Shown here piece by piece: positions 6,966 through 11,398 of a stretch of 11,398 nt of DNA (its first letter is position 1; every line of letters begins with the position of its first letter). Below the pieces are notes generated by a model that saw only the letters and a program-made list of their open reading frames with translations, did no database searches and was not told the origin of the DNA. A program made the translations under genes and the position numbers. The stretch comes from Pseudomonadota bacterium (GTDB lineage: Bacteria > Pseudomonadota > Gammaproteobacteria > Steroidobacterales > Steroidobacteraceae): positions 1 to 11,398 of the forward strand of contig JAKAFQ010000088.1 in NCBI GenBank assembly GCA_021817875.1, read 5' to 3'.

Positions 6966-9113
6966 TCACCGCCTCGGCGTGCGCGGCAAGCCGGTGTGTT
7001 GTGTACGGAACGGGCGGGCGCGAACGGCTGCGCGCCCTTGGGGCGCGGTTCGCGCCTCGCCCGCCGCAGCGGTGCCGGCCGGCTGGTATGCCGGCACCAG
7101 CTGGTGCCGGCCGCCGCCGATCAGATCGGCGCGGCCCATGCGGCGCAGCGCCTCGCGCAGCACCGGCCAGTTCTGCGGATCGTGGTAGCGCAGGAAGGCC
7201 TTGTGGAGCCTTCGCACCTTCAATCCCTTGGGCAGCGGCACGTCGCCGCCGACGCGGCTGATGCGCTTCAACGGATTCTTGCCCGAGTGATACATGGCCG
7301 TGGCGCTCGCCATGGGCGAGGGGAGGAAGGCCTGCACCTGGTCGGCGCGAAAGCCATTGCGCTTCAGCCACAGGGCGAGCTCGAGCATGTCCTCGTCGCG
7401 GGTGCCGGGGTGCGCGGCGATGAAGTACGGAATGAGGTACTGCTCCTTGCCCGCCTCGCGCGAGAAGCGATCGAACAGCTCCTTGAATCGATCGTAGGCG
7501 CCGATGCCCGGCTTCATCATCATCGAAAGCGGCCCGTCCGAGATCGCCTCCGGGGCGATCTTCAGGTAGCCCCCGACATGGTGCTGGGTCAGCTCCTTGA
7601 CGTACTCGGGCGACTCGATCGCGAGGTCATAGCGCACGCCCGAGGCGATGAGCACCTTGCGGACGCCGGGCAGGCTGCGCACCTTGCGGTACAGCCGGAT
7701 GAGCGGTGCATGATCGGTGTCGAGGTTGGGACAGATGCCCGGATACACGCAGGACGGGCGGCGGCAGGCGCTCTCGATCTGGCGGCTGCGGCAGGCGAGC
7801 CGATACATGTTCGCCGTGGGACCGCCGAGGTCGGAGATGACGCCGGTGAATCCCGGCACCTGGTCGCGGACGGCTTCTACCTCGCGCAGCACGGACTGCT
7901 CCGAGCGGCTCTGGATGATGCGACCCTCGTGCTCGGTGATGGAACAGAACGAGCAGCCGCCGAAGCAGCCTCGCTGGATGGCCACCGAGAAGCGGATCAT
8001 CTTGTAGGCGGGAATGGTGGCCTCGCCATAGCCGGGGTGCGGGCGGCGCTGGTAGGGACGCTCGTACACCCAGTCGAGCTCCGCGGTGGTGAGCGGGATG
8101 GGCGGCGGATTGAGCCACACGTCGCTGTCACCGTGGCGCTGCACCAGCGCGCGGGCATTACCGGGGTTGGCCTCCTGGTGCAGGATGCGGGAGGCATGCG
8201 CATACAGCACGGGGTCGGCCGCCACCTGCTCGAAAGAGGGCAGGCGGATCACACTGCGCTCACGATCCGCGTTCTTCACGCGGCGCGTGGCGCGAACCAC
8301 AGGACCGGGGCCGGCCGATGCGCCGGAGTTCGCGTTCCGCGCTGCGGGGCGTTGCGGTTCGGGCGCATAGGGGTCGGGCCGCGGTGCGAGCGGCCCCGGC
8401 TCATCGATGGCGGTCGAGTCGATCTCGATCCAGCCCGAAGGCAGCCTCTTGCGCACGAAGGCGGTGCCGCGCACGTCCGTGATGTCGTCGATGGATTCTC
8501 CTGCGGCCAGCCGATGCGCGATCTCGCAGACCTGCCGCTCCCCGCTGCCGTAGACCAGCAGGTCCGCCTTGGCATCGAGCAGGATGGAGCGGCGCACTTT
8601 CTCGGACCAGTAATCGAAGTGCGCGATGCGACGCAGCGAAGCCTCGATACCGCCGATGATGATCGGTACGTCCTTGAAGGCCTCCCGTGCGCGTTGCGCG
8701 TATACGATCACCGAGCGGTCCGGACGCCTGCCGCCCGCGCCGCCCGGAGTATAGGCATCGTCGCTGCGCAGCCGCCGGTCGGCGGTGTAGCGGTTGACCA
8801 GGGAGTCCATGTTGCCGGCGGTGATGCCGAAGAACAGGTTCGGCCGCCCGAGGGCGGCGAACGGCTCGGCGCCGTGCCAGTCCGGCTGCGAGACAATGCC
8901 CACGCGAAATCCCTGGCCCTCGAGGACCCGTCCGATGATCGCCATGCCGAAGCTGGGCAGATCGACGTAGGCATCGCCCGTGACGAGGATGATGTCGCAG
9001 CTGTCCCAGCCGAGATCACGCATCTCGGCTCGCGACATGGGCAGGAACGGGGCGGTGCCGAAGCGCTCCGCCCAGTACTTGCGGTAGCGGGTGATATCGC
9101 GAGCGGGTTGCAC
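6966..9113 (-). CDS. ygiQ: YgiQ family radical SAM protein
   Basis: A 715-residue protein of the YgiQ (UPF0313) family; the E. coli protein is slightly longer. Residues 31-51 ([20 protein letters not shown]), 90-120 ([25 protein letters not shown]) and 153-170 ([14 protein letters not shown]) follow the E. coli sequence closely. Cys383, Cys387 and Cys390 in [18 protein letters not shown] form the CxxxCxxC site of the radical-SAM 4Fe-4S cluster. ASGVRYD and the conserved [19 protein letters not shown] stretch lie downstream. The substrate is not known to me. Residues about 240-290 are a Pro/Ala/Arg-rich linker without clear structure, as in other members. The tail after LVPAYQP is basic and poorly conserved. 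The start is a GTG at 9113; its ribosome site is weak, but homology begins right after it ([17 protein letters not shown]). It is the last gene of the minus-strand cluster, 68 bp after the NamZ-like gene. Confidence 0.96.
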   Translation of the reverse strand: MQPARDITRYRKYWAERFGTAPFLPMSRAEMRDLGWDSCDIILVTGDAYVDLPSFGMAIIGRVLEGQGFRVGIVSQPDWHGAEPFAALGRPNLFFGITAGNMDSLVNRYTADRRLRSDDAYTPGGAGGRRPDRSVIVYAQRAREAFKDVPIIIGGIEASLRRIAHFDYWSEKVRRSILLDAKADLLVYGSGERQVCEIAHRLAAGESIDDITDVRGTAFVRKRLPSGWIEIDSTAIDEPGPLAPRPDPYAPEPQRPAARNANSGASAGPGPVVRATRRVKNADRERSVIRLPSFEQVAADPVLYAHASRILHQEANPGNARALVQRHGDSDVWLNPPPIPLTTAELDWVYERPYQRRPHPGYGEATIPAYKMIRFSVAIQRGCFGGCSFCSITEHEGRIIQSRSEQSVLREVEAVRDQVPGFTGVISDLGGPTANMYRLACRSRQIESACRRPSCVYPGICPNLDTDHAPLIRLYRKVRSLPGVRKVLIASGVRYDLAIESPEYVKELTQHHVGGYLKIAPEAISDGPLSMMMKPGIGAYDRFKELFDRFSREAGKEQYLIPYFIAAHPGTRDEDMLELALWLKRNGFRADQVQAFLPSPMASATAMYHSGKNPLKRISRVGGDVPLPKGLKVRRLHKAFLRYHDPQNWPVLREALRRMGRADLIGGGRHQLVPAYQPAGTAAAGEARTAPQGRAAVRARPFRTQHTGLPRTPRR
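7071..7111. repeat. 22-bp perfect palindrome plus third copy of its arm, inside ygiQ
   Basis: GCCGGCACC (7090-7098), AGCT, GGTGCCGGC (7103-7111) form a perfect 22-bp palindrome. A further GGTGCCGGC at 7071-7079 pairs with the same central arm across a 10-nt loop, so two alternative hairpins compete. The stretch encodes the conserved HQLVPA segment and the start of the variable tail of YgiQ. Confidence 0.75.
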
Positions 9114-9181
9114 GGGGTCACTCTGCAGGGGGCCCCGGTGCGGGACGTCTGGCCCGACCGCCGGCCGTTGGTGAAGATTTG

Positions 9182-10387
9182 TCAGTATAACAGAAAAGGC
9201 TGGCGCTCGGCCTGCCAGGATGCCTCATCCGCGAGCGCGAGCCGCTCGAGGTCGCCCGCCGTGGCCGCCGCGTCGTCGACCCAGCGGCGCAGCAGCTCAC
9301 CGCCGTTGATGACATCGATCGCGAGCCGGTCGTGCTCGTACTCGTACGGGAAGTCCCGCCACAGCGGGTAGTCGGGGCGCAGCCGCCGCAGCGCCTTGAA
9401 GGCGAGCGCCATCAGCCGCCAGGGGCGGAATGCCTCGTGGTGATAGTAGAGCGGATCCTCCACGTGCAGCTGCACCCCGGCGCAAAGCAGTCCGGCGTGC
9501 TTGTGGAAGGTCGGCTCGAACCAGCACGCCCGGGGTCTGCAGCCGCGCAGCCATTGCGGCGCAAGCGTGCGCATCGCGGCCAGCCACTGCCCGGCGTCCA
9601 GGTCCGGCGCGCCGAACCACTCCAGCGGCCGGGTGGTGCCCCGGCCTTCCGAGAGCGTCGTGCCCTCGAGCATCACGGTGCCCGGATAACAGCGCGCCAT
9701 CCAGAGATTGGGCGCATTGGGGCTCGGGTTCACCCAGGTGCGCGCCCCGAGCGGCCAGCCATGTCCTGGAGGCGCATAGGGATTCCAGCCCTCCATGGGG
9801 ATGACCTGACAGTCGACATCGAGATTCAGCGTCTTCACGAACCAACGCGCGAGCTCGCCGAGCGTCAGGCCGTGTCGCATGGGCATGGAGCCCGCGCCGA
9901 CGAAGCTCTCGCAACCGGGGAGGAGCCTCAGTCCTTCGATGGGCCGGCCGATGGGGTTCGGCCGGTCGAGCACCCACAAGCTCTTGCCATGTCGGGCCGC
10001 TTCCTCCAACACGTAGCGCAGGGTGGTCACGAAGGTGTAGACGCGACAGCCCACGTCCTGAAGGTCCACCAACAGCACATCGAATGCGTCCATCATGGCG
10101 GCGGTCGGCCGCCGGACCTCGCCATACAGGCTGAACACCGGGATACCGTGCATCGGGTCGGTGAAGTGGGCCGACTCGACCATGTTGTCCTGCTTGTCGC
10201 CGCGCAGCCCGTGCTGCGGCCCGAAGGCGCAGGTCAGCCGTATCGTACCGAGCGCCGCCAGGGCATCGAGTGTGTGCGTGAGATCGCGCGTCACCGACGC
10301 CGGGTGGGCGAGCAGCGCCACACGACGTCCGGTCAGCGCTTTGCGCAGCGACGGTTGACCGAGCAGGCGGTCTATGCCGAACTTCAT
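9182..10387 (-). CDS. DUF1343 (NamZ-like, GH171-type) protein
   Basis: A 401-residue protein of the DUF1343 family, whose characterised members include exo-beta-N-acetylmuramidases (NamZ) that release N-acetylmuramic acid from peptidoglycan fragments. Family motifs in order: FGPQHGLRG (55-63), IPVFSLYGE (82-90), [15 protein letters not shown] (105-119), [14 protein letters not shown] (139-152), [19 protein letters not shown] (162-180), [10 protein letters not shown] (218-227), and YPGTVMLEG with [11 protein letters not shown] (234-254). Residue 58 is Gln where the family normally has Glu in PEHG. There is no signal peptide, so the protein is predicted to be cytoplasmic, unlike exported Bacillus-type NamZ. 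The ATG at 10387 is chosen because MKFGIDRLL matches the family N-terminus; the ribosome site is weak and translation is probably coupled to the DOMON gene, which ends 10 bp upstream. A cell-wall recycling role is inferred from the family only. Confidence 0.9.
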   Translation of the reverse strand: MKFGIDRLLGQPSLRKALTGRRVALLAHPASVTRDLTHTLDALAALGTIRLTCAFGPQHGLRGDKQDNMVESAHFTDPMHGIPVFSLYGEVRRPTAAMMDAFDVLLVDLQDVGCRVYTFVTTLRYVLEEAARHGKSLWVLDRPNPIGRPIEGLRLLPGCESFVGAGSMPMRHGLTLGELARWFVKTLNLDVDCQVIPMEGWNPYAPPGHGWPLGARTWVNPSPNAPNLWMARCYPGTVMLEGTTLSEGRGTTRPLEWFGAPDLDAGQWLAAMRTLAPQWLRGCRPRACWFEPTFHKHAGLLCAGVQLHVEDPLYYHHEAFRPWRLMALAFKALRRLRPDYPLWRDFPYEYEHDRLAIDVINGGELLRRWVDDAAATAGDLERLALADEASWQAERQPFLLY

Positions 10388-10397
10388 ACGATGCGGC

Positions 10398-10988
10398 TCA
10401 GGGTAAGGAGTGCGATCCAGCGATGGTCCCGGGGCAGGGCAGCTCGAGCGTGAAGGTCTCCGGGTGATGGAAGTCCGGCCTGCCTGCCGCATGACGCAAC
10501 GCCCAGTATGACAGCCCGCCGGCATCATCCTCCACCACCGCGCACAGGCCGAGATGAAGTTTGCTTCCGGCGGTCGCGGTCAGCACGGGGAGCCGCACGC
10601 TCGCCGCGAGTTCGAGCGAACCGCCCCGCCCCGGCGCCCCGCCCTCGCAGCGCACCACGATCCGGGGTGGCTCCTCGAGCTCGAGCGGCTCCCGACCGTC
10701 CCGGTAACCACTGAAACGGTACGCCGCCCACTGCCCGGACGGGGAAAAATTCAGCTCCAGGTAGCGAGGCGCGGTCCCGGCGTGCACGAAAGCCTCGAAA
10801 CACGTGTGCATCCACAATCCGTCGGCCCGCCCGGCACGGCTCGCAGACGGCACGCGGATCCGCGGCAAATCCCCGTGCAGACGATATCGAAGGCACAACG
10901 TACCCGAACCGGCCTCGACCCGGACTTCAATCCCGTCCACGCGTTCATCCGGTGTCCCGGGATGCGGTTGCATGCGACAACTGTTCAC
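10398..10988 (-). CDS. DOMON-like domain protein
   Basis: A 196-residue protein resembling the DOMON-like family, a beta-sandwich fold that in other proteins binds haem or sugars. Visible marks are [13 protein letters not shown] (56-68), [20 protein letters not shown] (76-95), [11 protein letters not shown] (144-154) and [19 protein letters not shown] (161-179). No signal peptide is present. The start is uncertain: the GTG at 10988 has AGG 5 nt upstream (AGGCGCTT-GTG), while the ATG at 10973 gives MQPHPGTP, which resembles the usual start of this family but has no ribosome site. Only 10 bp separate it from the NamZ-like gene, so the two are very likely one transcript and may act on the same compound. 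Its biochemical role is unknown to me. Confidence 0.82.
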   Translation of the reverse strand: MNSCRMQPHPGTPDERVDGIEVRVEAGSGTLCLRYRLHGDLPRIRVPSASRAGRADGLWMHTCFEAFVHAGTAPRYLELNFSPSGQWAAYRFSGYRDGREPLELEEPPRIVVRCEGGAPGRGGSLELAASVRLPVLTATAGSKLHLGLCAVVEDDAGGLSYWALRHAAGRPDFHHPETFTLELPCPGTIAGSHSLP

Positions 10989-11152
10989 AAGCGCCTATCG
11001 TACCGGAGGGACGGCGCGGCGATACAGTACCGAGTCGCCGTCGCGGCTGGACGCGGGGCAATTTCGCCCGGCATCGGCACATTCCGGTAAAATCAGGGAG
11101 GTCGCGCCCGCTGCGCGCGCCACCTCCCTCCCGAGACCCCCCTGGTGAAGGA
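10989..11152. promoter_or_regulatory. Divergent region between DOMON gene and uvrA
   Basis: On the plus strand TAAAAT (11088-11093) is a good -10 match for uvrA but no clear -35 lies 16-18 bp upstream. Downstream a hairpin pairs GGGAGGT (11096-11102) with ACCTCCC (11122-11128), and CGCGC (11103-11107) with GCGCG (11115-11119), with a 2-nt bulge. If transcription starts about 7 bp after the -10, the 5' arm would be partly outside the message. AAGGA directly touches the uvrA ATG, which is unusually close for a ribosome site. I saw no E. coli-type LexA box (CTG-N10-CAG). Confidence 0.4.
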
Positions 11153-11398
11153 ATGACCGACGCCCGCCGTGCCACCCGCCGTGCCACCCGCCTCTCCGAC
11201 ACCACTGCGCCGGATCCCATCCGAGTGCGCGGCGCGCGGCAGAACAACCTCAAGAACCTCGACATCGACTTCCCGCTCAACGAGCTGATCGTGGTCACCG
11301 GGGTCTCGGGCTCTGGAAAGTCCTCGCTCGTCTTCGACACGCTGTACGCTGAGGGACAACGGCGTTATGTCGAGACGTTCTCCCCCTACGCGCGCCAG
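11153..11398 (+). CDS. uvrA: UvrA-type excinuclease ATPase, N-terminal 82 residues
   Basis: The first 82 codons of a UvrA-family protein, the DNA damage-recognition ABC-type ATPase of nucleotide excision repair; the frame runs off the right edge. [19 protein letters not shown] (23-41) and the Walker A motif GVSGSGKSS (50-58) are diagnostic, followed by [14 protein letters not shown] (61-74). The next residues, TFSPYARQ, differ from the SLSAYARQ of ordinary UvrA; I associate this variant with the long, internally duplicated UvrA proteins found in some proteobacteria, but the rest is outside the window. The ATG at 11153 is the only start that keeps the whole domain. The first 22 residues are a basic extension containing RRAT twice. 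It is divergent from the DOMON gene. Confidence 0.93.
   Translation, partial: MTDARRATRRATRLSDTTAPDPIRVRGARQNNLKNLDIDFPLNELIVVTGVSGSGKSSLVFDTLYAEGQRRYVETFSPYARQ
11165..11188 (+). repeat. 12-bp tandem duplication in the uvrA 5' coding end
   Basis: CGCCGTGCCACC occurs twice in a row (11165-11176 and 11177-11188), in frame, encoding Arg-Arg-Ala-Thr twice in the non-conserved N-terminal extension. It looks like a recent in-frame slippage duplication and should not affect the ATPase domain. Confidence 0.8.

Noticed and set aside
6939..9371. Plus-strand open frame of about 810 codons antisense to ygiQ
   Set aside because: It is rich in Arg, Gly, Ala and His, has no recognisable motif, and covers a gene with strong family identity on the other strand. 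Long antisense frames are expected in GC-rich DNA.
10974..11152. LexA/SOS box upstream of uvrA
   Set aside because: No CTG-N10-CAG pattern was found by eye; the closest candidate, beginning CTG at 10981, ends in CCT.

Overview
The window is GC-rich chromosomal DNA, almost certainly from a proteobacterium and most likely a gammaproteobacterium related to the Steroidobacter/Solimonas/Xanthomonas groups. The reasons are a YgiQ that aligns closely with the E. coli protein, a DUF938 methyltransferase, a bacteriohemerythrin, and a large TonB-dependent receptor beside a quinoprotein dehydrogenase. The lineage is my inference. I see no insertion sequence, phage gene, tRNA, rRNA or CRISPR array.

Region 1 (1-5459) looks like an accessory metabolic module. 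On the minus strand a TonB-dependent outer-membrane receptor (1885-4386) is followed after 64 bp by a PQQ-dependent alcohol dehydrogenase (1-1820, C-terminus cut by the window edge). Divergent from them is an AraC/EutR-like regulator (4476-5459). The 89-bp divergent region carries a sigma70-like promoter for the regulator, overlapped by a direct repeat that could be the regulator's operator. A simple reading is that the receptor imports a substrate or metal, the periplasmic quinoprotein oxidises an alcohol, and the regulator senses the pathway. The quinoprotein has Asp two residues after the predicted catalytic Asp (W-D-Y-D). That is the hallmark of lanthanide-dependent PQQ dehydrogenases, so the receptor may serve lanthanide uptake. 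This is the most interesting hypothesis in the window.

Region 2 (5460-6911) is on the plus strand. A 354-bp gene-free stretch with short repeats leads to a bacteriohemerythrin with all seven iron ligands, then a DUF938 SAM-dependent methyltransferase whose start codon sits inside two mutually exclusive short hairpins.

Region 3 (6966-10988) is a minus-strand cluster in the order DOMON-like protein, DUF1343/NamZ-like protein, YgiQ radical SAM protein. The NamZ-like protein has Gln where the family usually has Glu in its PEHG motif. The 3' end of ygiQ contains a 22-bp perfect palindrome.

Region 4 (11153-11398) is the first 82 codons of a UvrA-type excinuclease ATPase on the plus strand, divergent from the DOMON gene.
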